Positions 1-12,724 of a stretch of DNA of 64,000 bases are shown here, piece by piece. Origin of the DNA: Aldrovandia affinis (lineage: Eukaryota > Chordata > Actinopteri > Notacanthiformes > Halosauridae). The notes under the pieces are model-generated. The model searched no databases. It was not told where the DNA came from and saw only the letters and a list, made by a program, of their open reading frames with translations. The stretch spans positions 620,001 through 684,000 of the forward strand of contig JAINUG010000173.1 of assembly GCA_029706075.1 (NCBI GenBank), written 5' to 3'. The stretch's first letter is position 1, and each line of letters starts with the position of its first letter. The position numbers and the translations under genes were made by a program.

Positions 1-539
1 TCAAAAATACAAAAATCTTACTGATCTACTTTCTAAATCTCAGTAAAAAGGCAGGTAGCGAAAGGCTGTTTCAGGAATTAATAAAGTTTTTTGTAAAAGA
101 CTCCTTATGGGCGGTGCATCGTCACAGAGGGCAATAAACACTAGGATAAAAACTCAAAATAGGATAAAAGCCATTTCAACTGCTAACAACATAACTTATC
201 ATTAAATATGTTATGGGCTCTAGTTTCACACAATTGTATTAGTATTTCAGGTATTTGGTGGAAATGTACATTCTATTTTGAGTTCAACACTTGATGCAGA
301 TGTCAGACCTGCATGTACTGTAGCTTACGCCTGGTTAAATTTAGCATTTACAGTAAGACTCTGAAGAAGACCACATCTATTGACACTGATTTCTATATAC
401 TGCACCACACTGAGTGTTTGTTTGGACACCTGCCTAGCACCTCATAATAAACAGACACATCATTATTTCACCATAGTCTATACAGTGTTAAGGCATCACA
501 TACCTGCTGGTTAATCCACAGGTCATTAACAATATCTTG
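1..539. other. AT-rich DNA without recognisable features
   Basis: I see no open frame of note, no RNA gene and no repeat that I can name here. The sequence is AT-rich non-coding DNA ahead of the first short repeat. Confidence 0.5.
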
Positions 540-715
540 TTTGCCAGTGAAAATTAAATTGACATAACATATGCCATTTAGCAGATGCTTTTATCCAAAG
601 CAAATTGCAGTAGTGAATGTATCAATTTTTCAGTAGATGTGGTCCCAATGGGAAACAAAGCCACAACTTAAGCGTTGTCAGTGCCATGCTCTACCTACTG
701 AGCCACGCATAACCA
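540..715 (-). repeat. V-SINE-like element, diverged copy
   Basis: Read on the minus strand, the left end carries the fish SINE tail (GCATCTGCTAAATGGC near 571-586), the degraded form of the GATAAGAGCGTCTGCTAAAT motif. The right end reads GTGGCTCAGTAGGTAGAGCA, which fits a tRNA-type A box (TGGCTCAGTAGG). This gives the tRNA head, body and LINE-like tail expected of V-SINE-type elements. Five other copies or part-copies lie in the window. The family assignment comes from memory of fish SINEs and was not searched. Confidence 0.6.
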
Positions 716-1030
716 ATTGATTAAATAAACTGCATGACTTGGATTAAATCCAACATCTGCCTTCAAACCGTGGTGAATAACATTACATTTGTAACGAACA
801 AGATGTAGGAATAAAAATGGTTAATATAAGCTTACCAACTGGTTCCACTGACGTGAGATGACCATTAAGCGCATTTATTTTCTTAAATCACACACTGCAA
901 AAACGCCATACACTTGTTATGAACAGATTTACAAATGGTGGATTTCTTGCAATAAGAACCCATTTAGAGTACAACCAAAGAAACACATATGAACATACTA
1001 TAAATCATTGGCAGATACCCTTCACAGGCA
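716..1030. other. Non-coding spacer
   Basis: AT-rich DNA between a SINE and a LINE. Nothing identifiable was seen. Confidence 0.5.
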
Positions 1031-1562
1031 CCAGGTAAACTGTTCCAGGCATTGGCAACTCTCTATGTATATATAACAATTAAAAAAACTTCCTGATATT
1101 CATGCAGAATTTGCCTTTAACTAATTTCCACCTGTATCCACCTGTTCTGCTAACCAAACTTATCTGAAAAAATCTTTGGTAGTTCACTTTGGTAATCCCT
1201 TTTAAAAATGTAAAAACCTCAATCAAATTCACAGTTTTCTAAGCTTGAATAGATTGTGCATTTTAAATCTTTCCTCATAACTTTGACCTTTCATACCAGG
1301 TACCAATTCAGTTGCCCTTCTTTGTACCTTTTCAAGAGCTTCGATATCTTTCTTGTAGTGTGGTACCCAGAATTAAACACAGTACTCCAAGTGAGGTCTG
1401 ACAAAGGCATTGTATGACATCAATATAATCTCCTTTGATTTATACTCTACATTTTACTATATATCCCAGCATCCTGTTGGCCTTTTTCACAGCTTCCACG
1501 CACTGCTTAGATGCGGATAGACTTTCATCAACTACTAGTTTTTTCAAAATAAAATACTCATC

Positions 1563-1874
1563 TTATATTTTGTTTTCCACATGCATAACTTTACATTTAG
1601 CATCTGCACATTTTTGGATTTTGTTTAAGTAATCTTGTAATACTTTAGTCTTCAAACAGTTTGCTAAACCCCCAAGTTTTTTATTATCTGCAAATGTACC
1701 TATTTTGCTATTAACATCACCATCAAGATCATTTATGTAAATAAGGAAGAGCAGGGGCCCTAGCACCAATCCCTGGGGGACTCCACTGCCCACAGCACCC
1801 AGGTCAGATACAACCCCTCCTGCTGTTACCTTTTGTACTCGACTTTGCAGCCAATTATGAACCCACTCAAACAA
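1563..1874 (-). pseudogene. CR1 reverse transcriptase palm fragment with mutated catalytic box
   Basis: This 103-residue frame holds the RT palm signatures SGVPQG and GPLLFLIYINDL. The catalytic FADD box reads FADN, so the second aspartate needed for metal binding is lost. The frame continues into the stretch before the thumb (CKVMHVENK) and then stops. In CR1 copy 3 at 50249 the same block reads FADDTKLGG, which shows that the change is a mutation in this copy. It lies downstream of the N-terminal RT frame at 2250-2627 within the same element. Confidence 0.85.
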
Positions 1875-2249
1875 CTCCTGTAATTCCTACTGAATTCATT
1901 TTGAAAATGAGCCTCTCGTGTGGTACCTTGTCAGATGCTTTTTGAAAGTCCAAATATATAATATTATAAGCCCGGTTCAAGTCAAAACACTTTGTAGCTT
2001 TCTCAAAGAAGTCAATGACATTTGTTAGGCATGAACTCCCCCTAATAAAACCACGTTGGCTCTCCCAATAGTATTTTAGATACTATTATTTTTCAGGAAT
2101 AATTCCACCTTGTCCCTAATGATACATTCCAGTATTTTACATAAGATTCAGGTTAAACTGACAGGCCTATACTTCCCTTGGTCAGTACGGTCCCCCTTTT
2201 TATATATTGGAATTGCACTACCGTGCTTCCAGTCATCTGGTATTTGGGA

Positions 2250-2627
2250 TCACATAAAAATATCTGTCAATGGTTTATATATAATGTCCCCAAGTCCTTT
2301 GAATACTCTAGGATATATGCCATCGGGGCCTGCTGCCTTAATTGTCTTCAGTTTTTGTAAGTTTTCTAGTACTTCTCCGTCGCTTATCTCAAGATCCTCT
2401 AAAACATTCTGTACATTGGCTATACTTTTAGGCATATTTATAATCTCTTCTCTGGTAAAGCTCTCAACAAAGTAACTGTTTACTGTGTTAGTAATATCCG
2501 TATTATTATAAAGCAGAGCTCCTTCCTCATTCTTAAAGCACCTAACCTCATCAATGACTTTCCCTTTTCTACTGTAATATTGAAAAAACTGCTTAGCATT
2601 ACTTTTTGCATCTTGGGAAATGTTCAT
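2250..2627 (-). pseudogene. CR1 reverse transcriptase N-terminal fragment
   Basis: This frame covers the region before and including the first RT blocks: a hydrophilic linker (NEEGALLYNNTDI), the FTREEIINMP motif and the AAGPDGIYPRVFK finger motif, ending near KPLTDIFM. CR1 copy 2 at 18260-18450 has the same linker. The frame is separated from the palm frame by further mutations. It is a decayed mobile-element gene and not a host gene. Confidence 0.85.
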
Positions 2628-3340
2628 TTCAAAGTCCCTTTTAGCTACCCTTATTTATTTTTTAGCCTTAGCCTGCACATTACAATAATCTACTCTCCTA
2701 ATTGTTCTTTTAACATACTCTACACAGTCTCTTCTTTTGCCTCAAAATCTCCTGTAAAGATATAGTCATCCACTGTGGAGACTGTTTTTTCATCTTATTT
2801 GTCCTTATTTTTGGGATGAACTTATACTGTGCATCTACAATAATCCTTCTAAATTAGTACATTTTTGTTTCACAGTTTTGAATATACAGATTTTTATCCA
2901 ATCTATATTACTCAAATTTTCCCTCATTTGATTAAAGTCCGCTCATCTGAAGTTAAAAATTCTAGAGTTAGAGGTCTTACTTGCCAAAAAATATCAAAAG
3001 TAACTGCTCTAGGATCACTTTTCCCTAGTGGTTCAACTACCTGCAAATTCTGTCAGGATTATTACACAAAACCACATCCAGTAATGATTTCCCTCTCATA
3101 GGCTGAGCAACAGACTGCACCAAAAACAGTCATTAACGATATCTAAAAACACCCTTTCACATTTACCCTGATCTTTAACTACTTCCCATTAATAGAGGGG
3201 TAATTTAAGTTGCCCATTATTAATGTCTCTCCTTTGGCACAGGCTTGTTTTATGTTTCCACATTTATGTTGCTGTCTGAAGCTGGAGGTCTATAGCATAC
3301 TCCTATATTTATGACTGCCTCACCAATCAGTTGCAACTCA

Positions 3341-4822
3341 TGGTACCAATCACCCGGTGAGTACAATTCCCTTCCCCATCATAGAGGGAAGCATGTTAAA
3401 CAGACTTTATTCAGATAGAGCGCCAGATAAATCTGCGAAGCTTTAGTCTGTTTGTTTGGGTTGCATTTGTCCTTAAACAGGCTAAATTAATTCAATTGAA
3501 TTTCAGCCACAGACATGACAAGCCTAGGCAATACAATATTTTTTCAGTCTGGCATAGATTCAAAAAGGTTTTTGCAGATTTTCACAAATTGAAATGTAGA
3601 AAGGTGAAATCAAATGTATCTGTGGATATGGTTAATAAGACCCTGAAATAACTTTGGGGGACAATCAATTTAGAAGGTACTACACCTGTCCTTTGTAAAA
3701 ATGTTGTTTGGTTTAGTTCTGGAAGTGGCTGTGATTGCCATGTTGCATGGTGGTTGTTTTGGCAGAGCTCTTTCCACTCTTCATTGAAGCCCTGGTGCTA
3801 CTTATTCAAACATCCACTCCGTAATTGAATTAAGGAACCTATTTTGGCAGCTCGAAAATAGCCTGCCCTCTATGCTCCAGGTCCCATAATAAGTTCCAAA
3901 AATAGTCCAGCTACCTCAGTGGAGAAACACCCCACAAATCCTGGGAGACAGACGGAGCTCAGAACACCCAACGTGAAGATCAACGGGGTACCATCGGAAC
4001 ATATTCACGGCTGAATGTGTGGCTCAACACTCCCACAACAAACCAAAATGCAGATTAAATGTTCTATCACGTTCTCTTCTTTTTTTTGAGAAACTGACAC
4101 ACAAACTGCACGTTTTCTGCAATTCTTGTAGATAAAAAAATAAAAATTTCTCCCAATTTGTAATGCCCAATCATATTCTAAAGCCAAATATACACTGCAC
4201 ACATCACAGTAGCAGCACAGCAAGCCAGACTAGTTAAAACAGCCCCTGATGGAATGCAGCACATTCATTGCTGGAGCAGCACAACATAGTCTTTTGCGTC
4301 TGTTCTATATTTGCTGCGTAAATTAAATGTTTACACGCATACATTGGCTCTAAAATGCTTGGTATACATGATTGGACTTATATTGTATCATTATATTACT
4401 GCGTGTGTGTCCCTACTTGCCTCCTGCACTTGTGGAGAATATCAACGGCAGATATTTGAAGAGGTCGCTAAAAATACAGCAGCTAAAAAAGTATTTTCAT
4501 TTTTGTATTGCCATGGCAGAAAATAAACATAAAACTCAAACCTGGAAAAAAGGCAAGGTGCCTTTTGACATTTTCTTTTGTGGAGGAGGCGGGGCTATTT
4601 TGAAAATAGAAAACAGACACTGGGAAAATGATGTAGAAGTGAATGCACAGATCTAATGACCAAGTTGGAAGACACATCCAGATGTCGCTCTGACAGTGAG
4701 CTCTCGCTCTGACAACATCCTGCTTTTACCATTCCTGAAATAAGTATTTAGACCCAGACAAAGGCAATCAAATCATTCTAATGACAGGCTGAGAACCGTC
4801 TGGTAAAACTTTAAAGACACTC
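3341..4822. other. Non-coding DNA, nothing recognised
   Basis: Several short frames occur here, including 94 codons at 4372-4656, but none has a recognisable domain, and frames on both strands overlap as expected by chance. I see no RNA gene or repeat that I can support. Confidence 0.45.
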
Positions 4823-6244
4823 AGGGCCAGATTTACTAAAGAATTGCAACTAATTTTCGAACACAAAAGCAGTCGCTACAAGGTCGCAATGAGTCAAATC
4901 ACTATTAGGATGTAATTTGCGGTAATTTGTAAGTCACTTTGTGACTTTCAGATGAATAGGTAAATCTGTTCATGCATGTTTATACATAGGGTGAATGCGC
5001 TAAAACAGGGTGTAGATATTGAAAATTAGGTTGATTAGGTTATTCTGTCTGAAGCATGCCTTAATTGAAACTCTACTCTTTGTGTGACAATTTTAAGAAC
5101 ACCTGAAACCAGGCAGTATTTTGCTGGGCAATGACATTGCCTAGGTATTTCACAATTCGCGTTTCTATTGCGCTTTCCGAGGTGCCCCAGTGATGCAAAA
5201 CAAATAATCACAAATGTTGTTGCAAAGTATCTTGGTTCATGTCATAACAGCTTTACCTTTAGGAATACATGTAGGTAGACAGCCCGGCAGACATCTACAG
5301 ACAGCTAAGTCAGAATTTTTAATATATATTCTTTATACAGGCCTGTTTCTAGCCTTTTTGCTAGAGTAAAATCCTCTTTGGGGGCCCCCCTTACTTCATT
5401 TTTTATGATGCATCACATGCTCATGGGGGGGCCTTGTGGCTTGGGGGCCCTAAGCAGCCACCTATACTGCTTATAGCAAGAAATGGCTCTATCTATATAG
5501 CATACATATTATTTACTAAACCTTGAAATGAAAATTATATGAAAGGATTTATTTTGACCAATCTGTATTCAGCTAGCAGTATAAAAACGCACTTGACAAT
5601 GATGTTATTGTGTGTATGCGGTCAGTAGGGTTTAGAATGAATCATGAAAACACTTTTACTTTCAGATGCTCTGTGGCCATCTCCCATCACAAATTTAACC
5701 ATGTCAATTCTTTATTCTTATTCTAATATTTTTTCCTTGGTTGGACCACTGCCCATGTTTTTTCCCCCGTTATGTTTTAGGAGTTTCTTTTGGATAGTGC
5801 CTAACATCTTTTCATTACACAGTCTACTGTTTGTTTTCTTTACATAATATACTGTCCGCTTTGTTATGCTTAATTAATTATTTATTTTTATATGATGTCA
5901 CTTTTTTGTGACTGTACCTTGTTGACCATTATCTCAATGTCCTGATCTGTATCGCCTACTTAATTTATTTTTCTTGTGGTTCCCTTGCTGCTCTGTATCC
6001 ATTTCTTGCCACTTTGTGACCTGGACGTGTAAGCGCGCCATATTGTTTCGGACCCTTTTTTATGCGTGTTTCCTACCGCAAAATTGTGAATGAGGGCATT
6101 TCATTTCCTTGATTGCGTAGGCTAATTAGAACCTCTCAGTAAATCGTTAAAGGTTGTTAATGTGTCGGTATCTGCAACAGAAAAAGAGCCGCATTATAGC
6201 TACTAATTTTGCAATCTGACTATTTCCTTAATAAATCTGGCCCT
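4823..6244. mobile_element. 1.4 kb non-autonomous DNA element with terminal inverted repeats
   Basis: The left end reads AGGGCCAGATTTACTAAAGA and the right end, reverse-complemented, reads AGGGCCAGATTTATTAAGGA. That is about 17 of 20 matching bases at the extreme termini. No transposase-like frame was found inside, so it looks like a non-autonomous DNA transposon. No clear target duplication is visible (left flank GACACTC, right flank CGAATGT), so the superfamily cannot be assigned. A smaller element appears nested near 5338-5487. Confidence 0.6.
5338..5487. repeat. Small GC-rich MITE-like insertion
   Basis: A 150-bp stretch rich in GGGGGCCC runs sits inside the AT-rich 1.4 kb element. Its ends (AGGCCTGTTTCTAGC on the left, AGCAAGAAATGGCT on the right) are roughly inverted copies of each other. 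It resembles short hAT-like MITEs with internal GGGGGCCCTA motifs, but I cannot prove boundaries or a target duplication. Confidence 0.35.
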
Positions 6245-6690
6245 CGAATGTACTTTTGAATCTCAAAGACTAAGCTAAAGGCTAATAACAAACAACTAAC
6301 AATAATAAATGCATCCAGACAGTCAGAACCTAACGTTAACATTACTAGCTAAATCGGGAATCATCCAATCATCCGGGCAAAATGAAACCATGCATTTAGA
6401 CTGCTCTTGCCCTCGTAACAAAGGGAAAATACATCTCCCTTCAAACGGGTGTTGCTCTTTTCATTAAATCTACATGACGCATTATTTTGGTTGTACCTCG
6501 GCTCATTGCTTCAAGTACAAACTTTCCCACGTCAACAGAATATTATACAACAAACCAACCAAAAAAACATTTCTCTCACAAAGGATTCACTTAATCAATA
6601 ATAATCTACAAACATGACATTCTCTATGCTTTCCCACTGCATACTGCTAGGACTACTGGAACACAGAGCTTTAAACCAAACCCTGACGGA
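6245..6690. other. Non-coding spacer
   Basis: Nothing identifiable was seen between the inverted-repeat element and the SINE remnant. Confidence 0.45.
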
Positions 6691-6860
6691 AAAGGTGTAG
6701 GCACAGGAGCGGCATGTTACTCTTCCTCCCTGGGCGACACTACCTGGTACCAATTACATGCCACCCTGTGAGGCTGCTAGCCACAGTCGGCACTGGCATG
6801 GTCTGAATTTGATACCAGACCATGGGGCTCATCCACACCCTTTAACAGGATGAGCCATCC
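6691..6860 (-). repeat. Diverged fragment of the tRNA-derived SINE family
   Basis: On the minus strand the segment reads CAGTGCCGACTGTGGCTAG followed by GGGTGGCATGTAATTGGT and a CCCAGGGAGGAAGAG end. This lines up with the body of the better preserved copies at 57190-57540 and 11092-11490 (CTGGCTGGGAGTGCC, GGGGCGGCAATTGGCTG, CCCAGGGAGGGGGG). The match is partial and the copy is old. Confidence 0.5.
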
Positions 6861-9800
6861 AGCAGCCGCTGACATTGACATTTGTTATATTCATGGTTAA
6901 ATAATAAATGTATTATAAATGTATGTAAAGTTGCTGGAAAATAAAAGACCAGCCGAGTGAAGTACCATGAAAAATTGCCACTGAACCAACTATGAACCAA
7001 GATCAATTTAGTCACAGAGCATATGCTGAATACAATATACCCTATTGTGTGGTATACCGTGAGAATGCACTACCTCATTCATTCAAAAAATGCTCTCCTC
7101 TGGTTCAACATTTTTTGGTGATAATGAACATTGTCTTGTCATAATAGATAACTTGCTGCATGAGAGATCAATTCCATAGTATACTGACACTAAAAGAGTG
7201 GTTGTAATACTATACGTGAATCCTGTGCAATAACGTATAATGAGCACCTTTACAGTAGTTACAACATGCCACTACAAGAGTGGGTATATTAGCACACCAT
7301 CAGGTGCACCAGTGTAATCACATACTAGTTCAGTTAATGACACTGCCTTAGGTAGCATTACAATCCGCTATCCAACAATTTTGCATGCTATGACAGTCCA
7401 ATGCATAATTAGTACAGAACAACTATTTAAACCTAATGAAATGGGCTGAATTTAGGATAGAAAAGTTGAAGACAAAAGATTACAGGTCTATGCTAGGTTT
7501 TACAAGGAATAATATGACTGCAATATTTGTCAATATTACTGTAAATATTATGCCATTTAGTAGCTTCTTTTTAAAGAATAATTATAAGCTGCATGTCTTG
7601 ACAAACGACATTTACAGGTTTTACACTCCCATACAGAGCATTAGCGGTTGTTGTTAGCAACTATCCATGTTAGGTTAAAACAGCTTAGGTTAGTTCTTGT
7701 AAAGGGAAAAAGGTTTTACTCTTTATTTAGCTATAATATCACTCACTAGATTAACTAATTTGCTAATAGTGGTGACAAAGACCAGACAGTAAATACCAAT
7801 TGCTTTGCTAATGATAGCTAGTTATGCTTTAGCTTGCTATGGAACCACTTGGTTAGCTGGCTACCTTGTCCGTTTGCATGGACCCAATAATAAACATTGG
7901 CATGTTTGTCTGGCTAGGTAACATTATGTAACTAGCTAGTCTCAGCTAGTTTAACAGCTGAAGTTGGGTGCTAAGTCAGTAGTTTGTCCCTTCGTTCGTT
8001 AGCTAATGTTAGCATTCTAGTTGTATCTAAATATAGCTAGCCAAGTGGTGCCATGCGTGGTTATGTTCATTAGACTAGACACAATCATGATTTTCAAAAT
8101 CACTTGGAAATGTGTTTACCAACAAAATTGCATGCTTTGTATGTGCTATAATGGACTTATCTAGACTGTAACGTTAACTCTGACCATTTACAATAACACC
8201 TAAATAACAAATGTTTGCTAGCTTACTGCTAGGTCCACCAGATGTTTGAAAGGTTCGATTGCAAATCGATGTGGAAATCAACAACGGAGCACCAGGAAAT
8301 AACCATACATGGTCTCCTTGGCAGAAAACAAAGGTATACAAAGCGTACTTTGTTACTATGTTTACTATGTATTTCAAACATCTTATTATACAGGGGCAAC
8401 ACCTGTCAAACAGTTCAAACTATTCAGACCTTGCTTGATTGGCTATAATATACATGGCCTAGCAACAATGAAATGCCTTGGCTTCAACCTATGAAAGGTT
8501 TTATGGTATGTGCAAATATGACAGAATTTAGTTCAGTTCATTAAAGCATAAGAATAAAGTATGTATTCATCTATAAACAGTGAGAAACTGGATACTGTAA
8601 AATAACAGACCTCAGTAGTCTTGCTATGTTTCACATGCAGACTAACATTTTGCTAAATTCAGGACCATGTTGTGCATAACGTGATGTCACATGTTAAGCC
8701 AATTCAGCTGTTGTTTTGAAAATCATAATACACTTTCATTATTATTTTTTATGTCATTATTTTGTATTATTTTTAATGGAAAAGGGATTGGTTTTGTAGT
8801 TAGGAGAAGAAAAAAGTTATTTCCATACTAAACACTTTCAATTCTGGTGAAAGAATATTTGAAAAAATCCAAATATACTGTATTATCCCTTAAACTGCAC
8901 ATTTAAGACAAGACTTAAGCTGATGTACATACAACTTTTCTTAGTCAAGGTGTGTGCCACATCTTGGCTTCTTAGATGTTTTGCATAAAAAGTGGACAAG
9001 ACATACATTCTCATAGTGATACATATTTCCAGAAGTGGATTCGGCCTCCACTTCAGGGCCCTAGTACGAAAGGACCTGTGCTACAAGGAATAAGTGAAAT
9101 GTAGTCTGACAGGTGACTTGGAGTAACCTGAAGATGCTGCAGTGCCCCTGACCCTTTTCCCACCCAGACAGGAGAGCGAGAGGGGGGTCACAGGTCAAAT
9201 TCCAGGGGAAGATGAAAATACCGCAGGCGCTGCATGGCTGCAGGTGTTATTTCATCCCCCTCTGGGGGCCTCTCTGGCAGTATGGGGGTGGGGATGACGA
9301 CGGGGGTGTCAGCCCTGGTGGTTTTACTCTCCCCTGCTCAAACTGATCGCTGTAATTTAATTATATTTGCTCACTTATACATAACACTTTTTTAATTAAA
9401 TAAGTGAAGGTTGAAAAATGTAAGGTCAAAAATCAAACCGGCTTTAATTTCATTTCAGATTTCAGTTCCTTCAATGAAGTCCTTACTAGAACAAGTCATC
9501 TGTAATTCCCCACCTCCACCACAGGGCAATTGTACCTGTCTGTTGGACATCAAAACAATTTTGGGTCCCACTTTAAATTAAGTTGCCCTTTTATCACTGT
9601 AATTACACTTTAGTTTCATAATATGCACCAGGTTTCTTCTCTGCGGTTACTCATTGTTACTACATGTGAAACACAAGTTTATGCAATTGCAAGTTGCCAG
9701 TATGTACAGAAAAAGCCATTCCCTTAACTACAAAAAATGTAATTATTGTAAGTAAAAATGAGTGAATAGCATCTCCACAATTTGTGTAATTAGTCTAATT

Positions 9801-10696
9801 ACACGAGGGAAAGTTAATATTTTGTTGTTAATCCAGACCTCTGAGGCACTAAATACCTCATAACAGTTTCCAACAGGTTTTCTTTATACAATTAAGCTAC
9901 ATTACAGTTTAAACTTCCAGAGAAATAAACAGCTTGTTTCTTTAGCCATCTAAAAAGCTTGTAACCAGAAATGAAATGTCTCCTGGCAGCAAAGTGTTTT
10001 AACCAATCAAAAGTAAGCCAATCTTCCTGTAAACCTTTACAAGGCACCCACGGCATCTTGACAACCATCTTAATCCCCACCTAACGGGTAACAGGACAGT
10101 TGACAAAACAAAAGTGGTGGAGGATAAAAGGTAGAGACAAAAGAAAAGGTTTGAAAGTTTAGTCACAGTCTGGGTTCTCTAGTAGACTAGCACTGTCAGA
10201 GCTGGAAATGAATTGCACTACAGTGCAGTGTGGGAGTGCTCACTGAAATCTGCTCCGTCGTATACAATGAAGGCCTTTTTGTGAGCATACCACTCCTCTC
10301 CATCATTGGAACACAGTCATCAAATCTGAGAACATTCATGTCTTTTCCACAACGGCTTGCCCACTGGGGCTTCAGCTGGCCTGGAGTCAATACACACTGA
10401 AGAAAGGCATGCTTCAGATTTTCTCCTATAGCCAAAAGGGAGGTAAGTATGTCGGCATTTGCTCAGCACTTTGGAGCATGCATAAATGCGGTCTTTCATT
10501 GTCGATGATATCATCAAGAAGGCCAGTGTTTAGGATGAACGTCTCTACCACCCTTGGCCCTCTCTCAGACCACAGGCATTTATGAATACATTAGTGAGAA
10601 TTAAGATGGCATTTGAGAGGCAGATGCATGTTACTGGAAGACTGTACATACATGTTATTACTTTACGACACACTGAAAGCAGATGCATATGTATTA
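6861..10696. other. Non-coding DNA with TAGC-rich tracts
   Basis: No gene was recognised. The stretch at 7780-8060 is rich in GCTAGC/TTAGCTA words, a composition common in fish intergenic DNA. A degenerate DNA-element-like piece may lie near 9555-9800 (GGGTCCCACTTTAAATTAAG with repeated TAATTAC words), but I cannot define its ends. At 9061-9077 CTAGTACGAAAGGACC matches a conserved mitochondrial 16S rRNA motif; the surroundings do not match. Confidence 0.4.
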
Positions 10697-10734
10697 TACA
10701 TATATATATATATATGTGTGTATATATATATATG
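10697..10734. repeat. AT/GT dinucleotide microsatellite
   Basis: An uninterrupted alternating TA tract, a short TGTGTG core and another TA tract, directly left of a Tc1-like remnant that would have used a TA target. Confidence 0.85.
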
Positions 10735-10738
10735 TAAT

Positions 10739-11091
10739 CGCCATGATAAAGGAAACACTTGAGTAAATGAAGGGTTTTGGCAGCTCTGTTATGCAGTGGG
10801 TTGCATTCTCTTGGCATGATTTAGGTCCACTCAACCCCTAATACAAGGCAAGGTAACTGTCAATAAAAACAAAACCATTCTGAGTGATCACCTTCATCCT
10901 AAGGTGAAGCATTTCTATTCTGATGGGAGTGGCCTCTTCCAGGATGACAATGCCCAATCCACAGGGCACAAGTAGTCACTGATCTGTTTGATGAGCATGA
11001 AAACGATCTAAACCATATGCCATGACCATCTCAGTCACCAGATCTCAATGGAACCCCAAATGAACACTTATGGGTGATTCTGGAGTAGCAA
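10739..11091 (+). mobile_element. Tc1-like transposon remnant
   Basis: The left end resembles the terminal part of a fish Tc1-like family (CATGATAAAGGAAACACTTG). Downstream, the plus strand still encodes the second catalytic aspartate region (GLFQDDNA near 10930-10955) and the third region (SPDLN...EHLW near 11035-11075). The N-terminal half of the transposase and the right terminal repeat are missing, and several stops are present. A SINE fragment abuts its right side. Confidence 0.7.
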
Positions 11092-11490
11092 TGATCTGCC
11101 TCCTCCGAGACAGAACTTCGCCCACCTGCTCTTTAGGAACTGATTCAGTCTGGTTTCAAACCGCAACTACAGTAGGCAGCATGCACTCCCAGCGGTCCCA
11201 ATTGTAACCTATTCCTAATTCAACTATCCTTTTCCTTATACTACAAGCTCGCCACTGCAACCCTGGGACCAGCAGTAACAAAGACACTGAACCACCTCCT
11301 CCGAGACGGAACTCGCCAAGCTTTCGACCGTAACTCCAATACATACAGAGCCACTTTGCATGCGGCGAGCTCCTCCCAGCTGCCCTCCTACCTCCTGCTG
11401 CAGCGGACAGCCAATCGCCACCCCCGAACGGGGCTCCCAGCCAGAGGGATGATCCCCAGGCTGGGGCAGCTGGGGATCGAACCCATTTCA
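11092..11490 (-). repeat. tRNA-derived SINE, head-truncated, with a partial second body
   Basis: On the minus strand a B-box-like GGGTTCGATCCC (11473-11484) is followed by CTGGCTGGGAGCCCCGTTCG, GGGGTGGCGATTGGCTGTCC and, further on, GGAGTTACGGTCGAAAGC, CGTCTCGGAGGAGG and GGTTACAATTGGGACCG. Each of these blocks is also found in the same order in the copy at 57190-57540. The A box is missing, so the head is truncated. The CTCGGAGGAGG block occurs a second time near 11100-11125, suggesting a tandem or second partial copy. Confidence 0.75.
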
Positions 11491-12720
11491 GCTTTTTATA
11501 ATGTTATGAGGAGCACAATGAATTTACCATTTGAAGAATGTAACATTGTGTTTTTAAAAGCGGCACTAAAATACATAGCAAATGCAGTTATGAATGAATG
11601 TGCCTTTTTCCCCCTTGCATAATTTGAGGCACATTCTCCGAACATTAAAGTCAGTACATCCAAGCGGTGTCACACCATGTTATGCTGATTTTGCACTTCA
11701 CTCATCACTCTCTGGAATGGCCACATCACTCTAACACAGCGTGACCGTTCAGGTATCTCCCAACTCCCATTGAAAACAAGCATCTTTGTTCTTCTCTTGG
11801 CATAAAAAGTGAATCAAGGCAAATCTCCCCCTCCAGCTGTGTGAAACACTAAACTGTGGGTAAATTAAACCCTCACACAGCCATTTCCAGCTCTTTTGAG
11901 GTTTAGCCAAGGTTTAGGAAGCACTATCTCCCACAATCCACATTAATTTGAAGAAGTTGGTGAATCTCTAATTGTGCCCCAAAAACTCAAGGGTGGCTTT
12001 CTGAATAGTCACAAAGGAGGTAAACGTGAACATTCCTGAGGGTAATTATTTAGGTTCAGCATGTGAAAAAGAATCAGGTGCCTGCTTTGTCTGCCTGAAA
12101 ATCCTCGGATCCTCCGATTGGCTGACTTCTGCCCCATTCTTGCAGTTTAAATCCGTGGATTTAGACTCCCCTGTCACTCATTGACAAAGGATCAAGAAGC
12201 AGACCACTTGAAAACCATGGGATTATCTCTACACTGACTAGGTCTGAGGAGAAGGGTCTGGAGGATTCAGGGGGGAAGCAGATGGGACATTTCACCAGGT
12301 GCAGGAGTCTTCGGATGAATGGGATGATGGGTCTTTGCCAGATAAGACAGCATGCTGCCATACAACAGGCCCATTTAAAATGTTTGCACTGTACACCTTC
12401 AGGGAAGGTTCAAAGTCATTATGGGAAGGATAGTGCAACTAAAAAGCCCTGGTTTAGGTCTACCAGACAAAACATTAGTACATAACATGGATAATACTTC
12501 TACGTAATAGTGCAAATAAATATCTTATTGTAGCTGATTGTGGTGGACTGTCTCTGCAGGCAGCGCTTTGCTGTTGTAGGGGCTATCCCTCTAGAAAATC
12601 GAATTCTAATATGGTTGACATCACAATGTAAGCCTTGTTAATTCCTCTTAATAAAATCACAATATTATACATTTAGTTAATACCAAATGAATAATAATTA
12701 TGACATGACTAGGGGTTGAA
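11491..12720. other. Non-coding DNA, nothing recognised
   Basis: Short frames on both strands have no domain I know. No repeat or RNA gene was recognised. Confidence 0.45.
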
Positions 12721-12724
12721 GGTT

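Larger units (their letters stand above)
1031..3340 (-). mobile_element. CR1-clade LINE, copy 1, truncated at both ends
   Basis: On the minus strand this carries, in order, the end of an APE-type endonuclease (IGVCYRPPAS-like near 3270-3300, then MGNLNYPSINWE near 3190-3220), a linker, and a reverse transcriptase running from KAAGPDGIYP through SGVPQG and the degraded catalytic box to the C-terminal NAWNSL motif near 1035-1070. The sequence is closely similar to the two other CR1 copies in this window. Both the true 5' end (ORF1) and the 3' terminus are missing. Stops and frameshifts break it throughout. The clade call rests on the RT C-terminal signature shared with vertebrate CR1. Confidence 0.85.
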
